Origin: Pseudomonas fluorescens
Lineage (GTDB): Bacteria; Pseudomonadota; Gammaproteobacteria; Pseudomonadales; Pseudomonadaceae
DNA: 64,000 bases
Direction of reading: 5' to 3'
Assembly: GCF_040448305.1 (NCBI RefSeq)
Contig: NZ_CP148752.1
Location: 1,984,001 to 2,048,000 of the forward strand
The notes under the pieces are model-generated. The model did no database searches and had not been told where the DNA came from. It saw only the letters and a list, made by a program, of their open reading frames with translations. How positions within the stretch are numbered: the first letter of the stretch is position 1; every line of letters starts with the position of its first letter. The translations under genes and the position numbers were made by a program. Positions 46,280 to 55,328 of the stretch are shown here, in pieces.

Positions 46280-46861
46280 TTAATTGCCTGATTCGAGTTG
46301 GTCGCGGGCCAGGCGTCGTTCCTGGGCCTGCTTCTGCAAGATGTGGCGGGCCAGGAGCTGGCGCTGGGCGTCGGTCAGGTGTTCGAACTCGGTGCCAACG
46401 TCATAGCCGTCGCCCTTGCGGTCGCAATGGGTGACGCGGGCGCGCAGCAGCAGGCCCAGGGCTTGTGGCATCAGCACCAGCTTGACCGACAGGCGTGCGC
46501 CGGCGGCAATGGGCGACGGATGCTGAAAGTCGATGCCGCCTTCGGAGATGATCACCGGCTGCGGTTCGCCGATCTGCCCGAGCACTGTCAGAGCGATGAC
46601 CTGACTCAGCAAATCGATGCGTTTGTTCTGGGATTTGAGGAACGCCGCGAGGTTCCGGTCGCGTTCGCTGATCTGGCGCAACAGGTGTTGCGACTCGAAT
46701 TCGCTCAGGTGCAGTTCGCTGAGCAAGTTGAAGAGTGGGGACGCATCCTGCAACACTTCTTGGCCAGCGGCTTCGGGAGCGGACAGGGGCCGAATTTCCA
46801 GTGCGATCGTATCCTCGATACGGTAGTATTCGCGGCGATCTTCTTCATCTAATGTCGACAT
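46280..46861 (-). CDS. PilZ domain protein
   Basis: 193 residues. N-terminal RxxxR (Arg10-Arg14 in RREYYRIED) and a later strand segment VIISEGGIDFQHPSPIAAGARLSVKL that corresponds to the second c-di-GMP motif, but the acidic/Asn residue of (D/N)xSxxG is Ile here. A helical insert of about 60 residues (LLSELHLSEFESQHLLRQISERDR and following) separates the two. Binding of c-di-GMP is therefore possible but not certain. Position upstream of the GDPD and divergent from lolC matches a P. aeruginosa gene. Confidence 0.85.
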   Translation of the reverse strand: MSTLDEEDRREYYRIEDTIALEIRPLSAPEAAGQEVLQDASPLFNLLSELHLSEFESQHLLRQISERDRNLAAFLKSQNKRIDLLSQVIALTVLGQIGEPQPVIISEGGIDFQHPSPIAAGARLSVKLVLMPQALGLLLRARVTHCDRKGDGYDVGTEFEHLTDAQRQLLARHILQKQAQERRLARDQLESGN

Positions 46862-46955
46862 GGCGAACCCATGGTAGCGGCGGTGGTCTGAGTGTAAAGC
46901 TGGTTATCGACCCCCGCCACAAGGACGTTCCTTTTCCCTCCGAACAAGCCCCGAC

Positions 46956-48206
46956 ATGTTCAGACCTCTCTTCGTATTTATCGGCACGCGTTACACCCGT
47001 GCAAAGCGTCGCAATCATTTTGTGTCATTCATTTCCCTGACTTCGATGATCGGGCTCGCCCTTGGCGTGGTCGTGATGATCGTGGTGCTGTCGGTGATGA
47101 ACGGCTTCGATCATGAGATGCGCACCCGCGTGCTGGGCATGGTGCCCCACGCGACCATCGAGTCCGGCGAGGCGATCAGCGATTGGCAAAGCCTGGCCGC
47201 CAAGGTCAAGCAGAACCCGCAGGTGACGGCCGTTGCGCCGTTTACGCAAATGCAGGGTTTGCTGACCAACAACGGCAAGGTCTCGAAAGTCCTGCTCAAT
47301 GCCATCGACCCGGCGCAAGAGCGCCAGGTGTCGATCATCGATCAGTTCATGACCCAGGGAAAACTCGACGACCTGGTGCCGGGTGAGTTCGGCATTGTCA
47401 TCGGCGACAAGGCCGCGGCCAAGCTCGGGGCCGCGATCGGCGACAAGCTGACCTTCGTCGCGCCCGAAGTCACCGTGACCCCGGCCGGGATGTTCCCGCG
47501 AATGAAGCGCTTTACCGTGGTCGGTATCTTCCATGTCGGCGCCGGTGAACTCGATGGCTATCTTGGCGTCACCAACCTGCAGGATCTGGCCCGGCTGCAC
47601 CGCTGGAAACCGGACCAGGTCCAGGGCCTGCGCCTGAAGTTCGACGATCTGTTCCAGGCACCGCGCACCGCGTGGAGCATCGCCCGCGATCTCGGCGAAG
47701 ACCGCTTCTACGCCCGCGACTGGACCCGCACCCACGGCAACCTGTACCAGGCGATCCGCATGGAAAAAGCCATGATCGGCCTGTTGCTGCTGCTGATCGT
47801 CGCGGTCGCTGCGTTCAACATCATTTCCACGCTGGTGATGGTGGTGAATGACAAGAAGGGCGACATCGCGATCCTGCGCACGCTGGGCGCCACGCCGGGC
47901 ACGATCATGCGCACGTTCATGGTGCAAGGCACCGTCATTGGCGTGGTCGGCACGGCCATTGGCGCCGTGGTCGGGATCTTCGCCGCGCTGAATGTCAGCG
48001 CCGCGATCTCGGCCCTCGAAGGCCTGATCGGGCACAAGTTCCTCAACGCCGACGTGTACTTCATCGATTACCTGCCGTCGCAAGTGCAGAGCCAGGACGT
48101 GGTGATGGTCTGCTCTGCGGCGTTGGTCCTGAGTTTCCTCGCCACCCTGTATCCAGCCTGGCGTGCCGCGCGCACCCAGCCTGCGGAGGCGCTACGTTAT
48201 GAGTGA
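46956..48206 (+). CDS. lolC: Lipoprotein-releasing ABC permease LolC
   Basis: Inner-membrane permease of the LolCDE complex, which extracts mature outer-membrane lipoproteins and hands them to LolA. 416 residues: one N-terminal helix (LTSMIGLALGVVVMIVVLSVMNGF), a large periplasmic domain and three C-terminal helices (MIGLLLLLIVAVAAFNIISTLVM and beyond). ATG 46956 (MFRPLFVFIG). Its stop overlaps the lolD start. LolC contacts LolA; C versus E is assigned by gene order. Confidence 0.93.
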   Translation: MFRPLFVFIGTRYTRAKRRNHFVSFISLTSMIGLALGVVVMIVVLSVMNGFDHEMRTRVLGMVPHATIESGEAISDWQSLAAKVKQNPQVTAVAPFTQMQGLLTNNGKVSKVLLNAIDPAQERQVSIIDQFMTQGKLDDLVPGEFGIVIGDKAAAKLGAAIGDKLTFVAPEVTVTPAGMFPRMKRFTVVGIFHVGAGELDGYLGVTNLQDLARLHRWKPDQVQGLRLKFDDLFQAPRTAWSIARDLGEDRFYARDWTRTHGNLYQAIRMEKAMIGLLLLLIVAVAAFNIISTLVMVVNDKKGDIAILRTLGATPGTIMRTFMVQGTVIGVVGTAIGAVVGIFAALNVSAAISALEGLIGHKFLNADVYFIDYLPSQVQSQDVVMVCSAALVLSFLATLYPAWRAARTQPAEALRYE

Positions 48207-48897
48207 GTCGGGCATGAGTGATAAAGCAATCTTGAGCTGCCGCAGCCTGGGCAAATCCTACGAGGAAGGCCCGGAGTCGGTGGAAGTGTTGGCCGGCCTG
48301 CAACTGGAGTTGCACCCGGGAGAGCGTGTGGCGATTGTCGGCAAGTCGGGCTCGGGCAAAAGTACCTTGCTCAACCTGCTGGGCGGCCTCGATACACCGA
48401 CCAAGGGCAGCGTCTGGCTCGACGGCGAAGAGCTGTCGGCGCTGAGCGAGAAGAAACGCGGCCTGCTGCGTAATCGCGCTCTCGGCTTCGTGTACCAGTT
48501 CCACCACCTGCTGCCGGAATTCACCGCCCTGGAAAACGTCTGCATGCCGCTGCTGATCGGCAAGACCGCGATCCCCGAAGCGCGTCAACGTGCCACGGCG
48601 TTGCTGGAGCGGGTAGGGCTGGGCCATCGCCTGGAGCACAAACCGGCCGAATTGTCCGGTGGTGAGCGTCAGCGCGTGGCCATCGCCCGTGCCCTGGTGA
48701 ACAATCCGGGCCTGGTGATGCTCGACGAGCCGACCGGCAACCTCGATTCCCACACCGCCCAGGGGATCCAGGACTTGATGCTGGAGCTCAGCACCTCGAT
48801 GCGCACGGCGTTCCTGGTGGTGACCCACGACATGAACCTGGCCCGCCAGATGGATCGCGTCCTGCATTTGCAGGAAGGTTGCCTCACTCCTATCTGA
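48199..48897 (+). CDS. lolD: Lipoprotein-releasing ABC ATPase LolD
   Basis: ATPase of LolCDE, 232 residues. Walker A IVGKSGSGKSTLLNLLGG, the LolD-specific Q-loop region FVYQFHHLLPEFTALENV, signature LSGGERQRVAIARAL, Walker B VMLDEPTGNLD. ATG 48199 overlaps the lolC stop by eight bases and follows GCGGAGG, indicating translational coupling; ATG 48214 is a possible later start. Confidence 0.96.
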   Translation: MSESGMSDKAILSCRSLGKSYEEGPESVEVLAGLQLELHPGERVAIVGKSGSGKSTLLNLLGGLDTPTKGSVWLDGEELSALSEKKRGLLRNRALGFVYQFHHLLPEFTALENVCMPLLIGKTAIPEARQRATALLERVGLGHRLEHKPAELSGGERQRVAIARALVNNPGLVMLDEPTGNLDSHTAQGIQDLMLELSTSMRTAFLVVTHDMNLARQMDRVLHLQEGCLTPI

Positions 48898-48960
48898 TTG
48901 GCTGAAACCCGATGCCTGAAAAGGCGTCGGGTCATTTATTTCCATACGGTGCCCCAGCGA

Positions 48961-50205
48961 ATGTTCAGACCGTTATCGATCTTTATCGGCACGCGCTATA
49001 CCCGCGCCAAGCGCCGCAATCGCTTTGTTTCCTTCATCTCGATGACCTCGATGATCGGCCTCGCCCTCGGCGTGCTGGCAATGATCGTGGTGCTGTCGGT
49101 GATGAACGGCTTCCAGCGCGAAATGAGCTCGCGCATCCTCGGCATGGTGCCGCACGCCACCATCGTCGGCGTCAATCCGATTGATGACTGGAAGCCCGTG
49201 GCAGCGGCCGCGATGAAAAACCCGGAAGTGACGGCGGCGGTGCCGTTCACCGAGATGGAAGGCATGCTGTCCTACAAGGGCACGATGCAGCCAATCCAGG
49301 TCAGCGGTGTCGACCCGGCGCTGGAAGGCCAGGTGTCGATCGTTGCCAAGCACATCGTTCAGGGCAGCCTCGAAGCCCTGAAACCGGGCGAATTCGGCGT
49401 GGTGATCGGTGAGATCACGGCGCGCCGCTTCCGCTTGAACGTCGGCGACAAGATCACCCTGATCGTGCCGGAAGTCAGCAATGCGCCGGGCGGCATCACC
49501 CCGCGCATGCAACGGCTGAATGTGGTCGGCGTGTTCAAGGTCGGTGCGGAACTGGATGGCACCATGGCGCTGATCCACATGGCCGATGCCGCGCAGATGC
49601 AGCACTGGGAGCCGAATCAGGTGCAGAGTGTGCGCCTGGCGGTGAAGGACCTGTATGCGGCGCCGCAAGTGTCCAACGACATCGCCACGGGGCTGGGCGC
49701 CGCCTACAAGGCTGACGACTGGACCCACACCCAGGGCAGCCTGTTCAGCGCAATGAAAATGGAAAAAACCATGATCGGCCTGCTGTTGCTGATGATCGTC
49801 GCGGTGGCGGCGTTCAACATCATCGCGACGCTGATCATGGTGGTGAACGACAAGGGCGCGGACATCGCGATCCTGCGCACCATCGGCGCCACGCCACGGC
49901 AGATCATGGCGATTTTCATGGTGCAGGGCACGGTGATCGGTATTGTCGGCACCCTGATTGGCGGTGTGTTGGGCGTGATTGCCGCGCTGAACGTCAGCCA
50001 GATCGTGGGCTGGATCGAGCGGGTCAGCGGACAGCACATCTTCAGTTCCGATGTGTACTTCGTCAGCAACCTGCCGTCTGAGCTGCAAGGCGCGGATGTG
50101 GCGTTGATCTGCACGGCAGGGTTTGTCATGAGCTTCCTGGCCACGGTTTACCCGGCGTGGCGGGCGGCGAAGATTGAGCCGGCTTATGCACTGAGATATT
50201 CGTAA
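48961..50205 (+). CDS. lolE: Lipoprotein-releasing ABC permease LolE
   Basis: Second permease of LolCDE, 414 residues, paralogous to LolC along its whole length (both begin MFRPL.. FIGTRYTRAKRRN). Same architecture: N-terminal helix, periplasmic domain and three C-terminal helices. LolE binds the lipoprotein substrate in E. coli. Starts 63 bases after lolD; ribosome-binding site weak. Confidence 0.92.
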   Translation: MFRPLSIFIGTRYTRAKRRNRFVSFISMTSMIGLALGVLAMIVVLSVMNGFQREMSSRILGMVPHATIVGVNPIDDWKPVAAAAMKNPEVTAAVPFTEMEGMLSYKGTMQPIQVSGVDPALEGQVSIVAKHIVQGSLEALKPGEFGVVIGEITARRFRLNVGDKITLIVPEVSNAPGGITPRMQRLNVVGVFKVGAELDGTMALIHMADAAQMQHWEPNQVQSVRLAVKDLYAAPQVSNDIATGLGAAYKADDWTHTQGSLFSAMKMEKTMIGLLLLMIVAVAAFNIIATLIMVVNDKGADIAILRTIGATPRQIMAIFMVQGTVIGIVGTLIGGVLGVIAALNVSQIVGWIERVSGQHIFSSDVYFVSNLPSELQGADVALICTAGFVMSFLATVYPAWRAAKIEPAYALRYS

Positions 50206-50218
50206 CCAGTAACACCGC

Positions 50219-50311
50219 CATCGCGAGCAAGCTCGCTCCCACAGTAGACCGGGTTGAATCATGTATTTGTGAACACCCCCAGACCCTGTGGGAGCGAGCT
50301 TGCTCGCGATG
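50219..50311. repeat. REPIN
   Basis: CATCGCGAGCAAGCTCGCTC and inverted partner about 40 bases apart, between convergent lolE and the sensor kinase gene. Confidence 0.92.
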
Positions 50312-50329
50312 AGGCCGCAACTGCCGGCC

Positions 50330-51679
50330 TCAATCTTCCCTTGGCAAATCGATCACAAACCTAGTCCACCCCTTCTCCGATTCGCAACGAATCTGCCCGC
50401 CATGGGCACGGATGATCGACTGGGTGATCGCCAAGCCCAGTCCCGCATGTTCGCTACTGCCTTCACGACGCGCAGGATCGGCCCGGTAAAACCGGTCAAA
50501 CAGGCGCGGCAATAGATCTTCGGCAATCTGTTGGCCCGTGTTTTCAACAGTCAGGCGCAATTCTTTTGGCTGATCGGCGATTCGCACCCGAACCTCGCCA
50601 TCGACCGGCGTGAACCGCAGTGCGTTGTCCAGCAGGTTCGACAACGCCCGCCGCAACATGCTGCGATCACCCTCCATGCGGCCCAGCCCTTCACGTGTGA
50701 GCGTGACCCGGGCGTCTTCCGCCAATGGCGCAAAAAACTCCAGCAACAGATCCGTTTCCTGTCCCAGTTCCAATGGTTCGCGCTTGGGAATCAACAACCC
50801 ATGATCAGCCTTGGCCAGATAAAGCATGTCGTTGACCAATTGCGCCATCCATTGCAGCTCCTCAAGGTTGCTGTGCAGGGCTTCGCGGTAGTCCTCGATG
50901 GGGCGCGGGCGGGTGAGGGTGACCTGGGTGTGGGTCAGCAGGTTCGACAATGGTGTGCGCAGTTCATGGGCAATGTCGGCGGAGAACGCGGACAGGCGCT
51001 GAAACGAGTCGTCGAGACGTCCGAGCATGGCGTTGAAGTTGTGGGCCATTTCCGCCAGTTCCGGCGGCATGTTTTCTTCAGGCAAGCGCGAGTTCAGCGA
51101 CTGCGCGGAAACACCGCTGGCCACCGCACTGATCCGCCGCAACGGGCGCAAACCGCTGCGTGCCGCCCAGGCGCCCAGCAGTGCGGTGGCCAGGGCTGAC
51201 AGGCCGACGGTCAGCCAGATCAAATGCTGCATGCGTTGCAGAAAGTGCTGGTGGTGGGTGATGTCCAGCAGCAAGGTCAGTTGCGGAGACTCGGGTTTGC
51301 CCGCGAAAAGCGGCGCATTGAGGACTCGGTAATCCATGCCTTCATGGCTCACCGTCGACAATCCGGGCTGGCGCGGCAATACCTGGGGAATGTTGGTCGA
51401 GCTGTCATACCAGCGCTGGCCGTCGCTGCCGGTGATTCGCAGGGACAGGTCAGCCTGCCGGCTCAATTCCTCTGCCAGTTTCACCTCGCTGTCACTCGAC
51501 TGAAGGTCGTGCAGGGCCCGACGCAAGCCAATCAGCTTGCCGTCCAGCAGTTGCTGGTCGAGCTCAACGAAGTGCGCCTCACTGGCGCGGCTGAACAGCA
51601 CCCCGGCAAACAACGACACCACCGCGGTGCAGGCGGCAAACAGCAGCGCCAGGCGGCTGCTCAAGGACAGCTGGCGCAT
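50330..51679 (-). CDS. Heavy-metal-type sensor histidine kinase (CopS/CusS-like)
   Basis: 449 residues. N-terminal helix at about 8-28, a periplasmic sensor domain to about 150, second helix (LIWLTVGLSALATALLGAWAA), HAMP domain, then H-box HELRTPLSNLLTHTQ, N-box NLLDNALRFTP and G-box GLGLAITQS. The size and IrlR/CusS pattern fit copper or silver sensing, supported by the divergent cupredoxin gene. Its ATG shares one base with the regulator's TGA stop, so the pair is translationally coupled. Confidence 0.92.
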   Translation of the reverse strand: MRQLSLSSRLALLFAACTAVVSLFAGVLFSRASEAHFVELDQQLLDGKLIGLRRALHDLQSSDSEVKLAEELSRQADLSLRITGSDGQRWYDSSTNIPQVLPRQPGLSTVSHEGMDYRVLNAPLFAGKPESPQLTLLLDITHHQHFLQRMQHLIWLTVGLSALATALLGAWAARSGLRPLRRISAVASGVSAQSLNSRLPEENMPPELAEMAHNFNAMLGRLDDSFQRLSAFSADIAHELRTPLSNLLTHTQVTLTRPRPIEDYREALHSNLEELQWMAQLVNDMLYLAKADHGLLIPKREPLELGQETDLLLEFFAPLAEDARVTLTREGLGRMEGDRSMLRRALSNLLDNALRFTPVDGEVRVRIADQPKELRLTVENTGQQIAEDLLPRLFDRFYRADPARREGSSEHAGLGLAITQSIIRAHGGQIRCESEKGWTRFVIDLPRED

Positions 51680-52359
51680 CAGGCGGGGCGCTCTTCAAGG
51701 ACGTAGCCCATGCCGCGCACGGTATGGATCAGCTTGTTGGGGAATTCATCGTCGATCTTCAGGCGCAGACGACGGATCGCCACCTCGATGACATTGGTGT
51801 CGCTGTCGAAATTCATGTCCCAGACCTGGGAGGCAATCAGCGACTTGGGCAGGACTTCGCCCTGGCGGCGCAGGAGCATTTCCAGCAGGGCGAATTCCTT
51901 GGCGGTCAGGTCGATACGCTGGCCGCTGCGTTCGACCCGGCGCCGGATCAGGTCCAGGCGCAAATCGGCCAGTTGCAGGCTGGTCTCCTGGGGTGTGGCG
52001 CTGCCGCGACGCAACAGGCTGCGGACCCGGGCCAGCAGTTCGGAGAAGGCAAACGGCTTGACCAGATAGTCATCGGCGCCCAGTTCGAGGCCGTGAACCC
52101 TGTCCTCTACGGCGTCACGGGCGGTCAGAAAAAGTACCGGCGTGTCCAGGCCGGCGCTGCGCACCGCTTGCAGAATCTGCCAGCCATCACGCCCCGGCAG
52201 CATCACATCGAGAATCAGCAGGGCATATTCGCCGCTGAGGGCCAATTGCTGACCGGTGTTGCCGTCAGCCACCAGTTCGGTGTTGAACCCGGCCTCGGCC
52301 AGGCCCTGGCGCAGGTAATGGCCGGTTTTCGGTTGGTCTTCGACGATCAGCAGTTTCAT
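51679..52359 (-). CDS. OmpR-type response regulator (CopR/CusR-like)
   Basis: 226 residues. Receiver domain MKLLIVEDQPKTG with phosphorylatable Asp in LLILDVMLPGRDGW (about 51) and Lys in DDYLVKPF, then an OmpR winged-helix with the recognition region SDTNVIEVAIRRLRLKIDDEF. Family (IrlR/CopR group) regulates metal efflux and resistance genes. AAGAG precedes ATG 52359. A palindrome lies in the intergenic space shared with the cupredoxin gene. Confidence 0.94.
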   Translation of the reverse strand: MKLLIVEDQPKTGHYLRQGLAEAGFNTELVADGNTGQQLALSGEYALLILDVMLPGRDGWQILQAVRSAGLDTPVLFLTARDAVEDRVHGLELGADDYLVKPFAFSELLARVRSLLRRGSATPQETSLQLADLRLDLIRRRVERSGQRIDLTAKEFALLEMLLRRQGEVLPKSLIASQVWDMNFDSDTNVIEVAIRRLRLKIDDEFPNKLIHTVRGMGYVLEERPA

Positions 52360-52420
52360 GGGCGACTCTTGGCAAGTGGAACGAACGCTTTATACCGTGG
52401 GCAGCATTGGCGCAGGGCAA

Positions 52421-52449
52421 CCTGACAAAGTTGTAATCTGGCTGTCAGG
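52421..52449. promoter_or_regulatory. Copper-box-like operator between regulator and cupredoxin
   Basis: TGACA-AAGT-TGTAAT resembles the cop/cus box of CopR/CusR regulators and lies inside an outer inverted repeat CCTGACA ... TGTCAGG. It is about 65-95 bases from both divergent start codons. Confidence 0.6.
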
Positions 52450-52514
52450 TTGCGGGCAGTGGCAGCAGTTTAGAGTTTTGCCCATGCTGAGCCTTATCTT
52501 GTTGGAGTATGACG

Positions 52515-53051
52515 ATGTTTTTACGCAAATCCGTGGCGCAAATCGTTTGTTTGCTGGCGCTGAGTTCACCGGTGTGGGCAGACGCCGGGCATACCTTCGA
52601 TTTCGGTCAGCCGGCCCCGGCGGCCAAGGCGACCCGTAGCATCGAGGTGGTGATGGAGGACATGTCCTTCACGCCGCAGTCCATCGACATCAAGGCCGGG
52701 GAAACCGTGCGCTTCGTGCTGGTCAATAAAGGCCAGTTGTTGCATGAGCTCAACCTGGGGGATGCGGCGATGCACGCCAGACACCAGCAGGAAATGTTGC
52801 AGATGCAACAGAGCGGAATGCTGACGCCCACCGGCATGAAGGCAATGGACCACGGCAACATGGCCGGCATGGATCACAGCAAAATGGACCACAGCATGAA
52901 GCATGACGACCCCAACAGCGTGCTGGTGGAGCCGGGCAAGACCGCCGAGCTGACCTGGACCTTCAGCAAGGCCACCAATCTGGAATTTGCCTGCAATATC
53001 CCCGGTCATTACCAGGCCGGCATGGTCGGCAAATTGACTGTCAGTCAGTAA
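52515..53051 (+). CDS. Periplasmic Met/His-rich cupredoxin (copper resistance type)
   Basis: 178 residues with signal peptide MFLRKSVAQIVCLLALSSPV then WA/DAGH. Type I copper site candidates His77 (LLHELN), Cys160, His165 and Met170 (FACNIPGHYQAGM). Between the strands lies a long Met/His-rich insert at about 86-130 (repeated MDH, NMAGMDHSKMDHSM), likely an extra Cu(I) binding region. It resembles CopI-type cupredoxins of copper tolerance. GGAG lies seven bases before ATG 52515; ATG 52509 is too close to it. Divergent from the two-component genes. Confidence 0.87.
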   Translation: MFLRKSVAQIVCLLALSSPVWADAGHTFDFGQPAPAAKATRSIEVVMEDMSFTPQSIDIKAGETVRFVLVNKGQLLHELNLGDAAMHARHQQEMLQMQQSGMLTPTGMKAMDHGNMAGMDHSKMDHSMKHDDPNSVLVEPGKTAELTWTFSKATNLEFACNIPGHYQAGMVGKLTVSQ

Positions 53052-53112
53052 GCACTCAAAGGCGGGAGCAAAGGCTGATAGAATCCGCTGATTCTTCAGT
53101 CAGGTTTCCGCC

Positions 53113-53943
53113 ATGCATCCCGCAGCCGAACACTCGCCGCTGGGCAAGTCCAGCGAATACATCGCCACCTACACGCCGTCCTTGCTGTTCCCGATCCCGC
53201 GTACCGCGAAGTGGGCGGAACTGGGCCTGACGGCGCAAACCCTGCCGTATAAAGGCGTGGACTTCTGGAACTGCTTCGAGCTGTCCTGGCTGCTGCCGTC
53301 GGGCAAACCGGTGGTGGCGATCGGCGAATTCAGCATTCCGGCGGATTCGCCGAACATCATCGAGTCGAAGTCGTTCAAGCTGTACCTCAACTCCCTGAAC
53401 CAGACGCCGTTTGCCGATACCGCGAGCCTTGAAGCGACGCTGGCCAAGGACTTGTCGGCGGCTGCCGGCAAACCGGTGGGCGTGCGTATTCGCAGTCTCA
53501 AGGATGTCGAGAGCGAAGGTGTCGTGGCCTTGCCGGGCGTGTGCATCGATGAGCTGGATATCAGCGTCAGCAACTACGAGCATCCACGGCCGGAACTGCT
53601 GCGTTGCGATGATTCGCGCATTGTCGAAGAGAGCGTGCACAGCCATTTGCTCAAGTCCAACTGCCCGGTCACCAGCCAGCCGGACTGGGGCAGTGTGGCG
53701 GTGGAGTACCGTGGCGCGGCGCTGGATCACGCGAGCCTGCTCGAGTACATCGTCAGCTTCCGCCAGCACTCGGACTTCCATGAGCAGTGTGTAGAGCGGA
53801 TCTTCCTCGACCTGCAGCGGTTGCTGAAACCGGAGAAACTGACGGTGTATGCGCGTTATGTGCGTCGTGGCGGGCTGGATATCAACCCGTACCGCAGCAC
53901 TGAAGAGGTGCAACTGCCGAACCATCGCCTGGTCCGTCAATGA
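53113..53943 (+). CDS. queF: NADPH-dependent 7-cyano-7-deazaguanine reductase QueF
   Basis: Reduces preQ0 to preQ1 in queuosine biosynthesis. 276 residues, the long two-lobed form. Catalytic Cys184 and Asp191 in NCPVTSQPDW, QueF motif ESKSFKLYLNSLN at about 84-96, and the C-terminal RYVRRGGLDINPYRS. ATG 53113 follows TCAGG. Single gene flanked by REPIN. Confidence 0.97.
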   Translation: MHPAAEHSPLGKSSEYIATYTPSLLFPIPRTAKWAELGLTAQTLPYKGVDFWNCFELSWLLPSGKPVVAIGEFSIPADSPNIIESKSFKLYLNSLNQTPFADTASLEATLAKDLSAAAGKPVGVRIRSLKDVESEGVVALPGVCIDELDISVSNYEHPRPELLRCDDSRIVEESVHSHLLKSNCPVTSQPDWGSVAVEYRGAALDHASLLEYIVSFRQHSDFHEQCVERIFLDLQRLLKPEKLTVYARYVRRGGLDINPYRSTEEVQLPNHRLVRQ

Positions 53944-53952
53944 AGATCCAAT

Positions 53953-54043
53953 TGTAGGAGCGAGCCTGCTCGCGATGGCTGAGTGTCAGGCAACATTGAT
54001 GTTGGATGTGCCGGCCTCATCGCGAGCAGGCTCGCTCCTACAG
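53953..54043. repeat. REPIN
   Basis: TGTAGGAGCGAGCCTGCTCG and inverted partner with GATGTTGGATGTG in the spacer, after queF. Confidence 0.92.
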
Positions 54044-54071
54044 GGGATTTGCATTGCCAGTCGTAGAAACG

Positions 54072-54105
54072 AAAAAGCCCTGCTGGCGATAGCAGGGCTT
54101 TTTTG
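54072..54105. terminator. Bidirectional terminator
   Basis: AAAAAGCCCTGCT ... AGCAGGGCTTTTTT hairpin between queF and the convergent DUF4404 gene. Confidence 0.92.
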
Positions 54106-54117
54106 CATCAGCAGGGT

Positions 54118-54381
54118 TCAGATCCCCATGTTGGCCAAGGCCTGCCCGATGTTGCGCAGGGTGCCGGCAAGGGTAGGGTGTTCGAGTTCGAAGCGTTCCA
54201 CGGCTAGGTTGACGCCATCGGCGAGGCTGGAATCCTGGGTTTTGGTTTCGAGCTCAAGCTTCAACTCGATCTGTTGCATCAGTTCGTGTAACTCGGCGCG
54301 TTCGGCATCAGACAATGGAGGATTCTGTTCCAATTGCTCGCGCAGGGCATTGAGCTGTTCTTGCAGTTCGCGGGCAGGCAT
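54118..54381 (-). CDS. DUF4404 family protein
   Basis: 87-residue helical protein: MPARELQEQLNALREQLEQN is an amphipathic, coiled-coil-like helix, followed by a second Glu-rich helix and a C-terminal segment ending HPTLAGTLRNIGQALANMGI. This is the DUF4404 pattern. No enzymatic residues; function unknown. AAGGAAGAA precedes ATG 54381. Confidence 0.85.
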   Translation of the reverse strand: MPARELQEQLNALREQLEQNPPLSDAERAELHELMQQIELKLELETKTQDSSLADGVNLAVERFELEHPTLAGTLRNIGQALANMGI

Positions 54382-54506
54382 GGCGTTCTTCCTTCTTTAA
54401 TCGATAGGCACTGGCATAGACCGTGGCGGCAGGCCAAGGCGGCGGGCCAAAGGTCGATGGCTTACCTTTAGATTAATCCACTCGCGCCCAACGTGCATGA
54501 TCTCGA

Positions 54507-55127
54507 TCAGGGCTTTTCGCCTTTGAGCCGACGCAAGCTGATATCGGCCAGGCAGGTGTCGAGTTCACCGAGGTGATCGATCACTGAATGTACGCCCAGA
54601 CCGAACAGTTGCATCGTCGCCTTGGCGCGTTTGATGTCGCGCTCCTGCGGGCTCAACACTTGCCATTGCTCGGGCGTCAACCCGCACAGCGAGCCGCAGG
54701 ACGCCAGGCCGATGGTCCACAACCCGGCATTGAGACCCGCTTGCAGCAAGCGGGGTTCGCCGCTCACCAGCACGCAGCCGTCGAGTCGCTCGACGTTCAG
54801 GGTCATCAAGGCTTGCCAGCAGGCATTCGGGGCGGGCCATGGGGTGTTTGTTGCTGGATGTTGCGAAGGTTTGATCCATTCCGGCAGCGCCGCGGCCAGG
54901 GATTGGCTGAGGGCAGGGGGCAGTTCATCGAGCCAGGCGCAGGGGATTTGCTGGCGCTGCAAGCTGCGCAGGCTATCCAGTGCGCCGGGTGTGGCCTCGG
55001 CGTGTTCGGCCGAGTGGCTGCCGTGCCGGTGCGTGTGTGCGCCGAAATCCACCAGGCAGCCACTCAGGCCGAACAGTACGGCGGTCAGGCTGGGTGCGGT
55101 TTGGGGCAAGGCTTCGGCGAGCGGCAT
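54507..55127 (-). CDS. HAD-like protein resembling phosphonatase but lacking the catalytic Asp
   Basis: 206 residues. The first strand reads VLFGLSGCLVDFG at 17-29 where phosphonoacetaldehyde hydrolases (PhnX) and other HAD enzymes have hhhDxxGT; both the nucleophile (position 20 is Gly) and the second acid (position 22 is Ser) are absent. Later HAD-like segments remain (VERLDGCVLVSGEPRLLQAGLNAGLWTIGLASCG). A His-rich loop HTHRHGSHSAEH follows at 31-42. It sits upstream of mlaA at the position of a P. aeruginosa 'phosphonatase-like' gene. Probably a non-catalytic HAD protein. Confidence 0.8.
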   Translation of the reverse strand: MPLAEALPQTAPSLTAVLFGLSGCLVDFGAHTHRHGSHSAEHAEATPGALDSLRSLQRQQIPCAWLDELPPALSQSLAAALPEWIKPSQHPATNTPWPAPNACWQALMTLNVERLDGCVLVSGEPRLLQAGLNAGLWTIGLASCGSLCGLTPEQWQVLSPQERDIKRAKATMQLFGLGVHSVIDHLGELDTCLADISLRRLKGEKP

Positions 55128-55328
55128 GTATACGTCCCTGAAATAGCCTGAAGGCTAGTGGGTGACGGTGACAGTTGAGTGACATGGGTTTGAATCGCCC
55201 ACTTTGGGCACGATTCCTTCGGTGTGGATTCCGTGCAAAGTGCCTTAAACGGCGTTTACGCCTTATACTTGCCAGCTTATTGCCTGGGCCAAGCGCCCGG
55301 GCCAGTACAAACCAAGGAGTTTTTTTCT

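Noticed and set aside
46956..50205. lolC and lolE as a recent duplication or assembly artefact
   Set aside because: The two differ throughout; LolC and LolE are old paralogues with lolD between them in the normal order.
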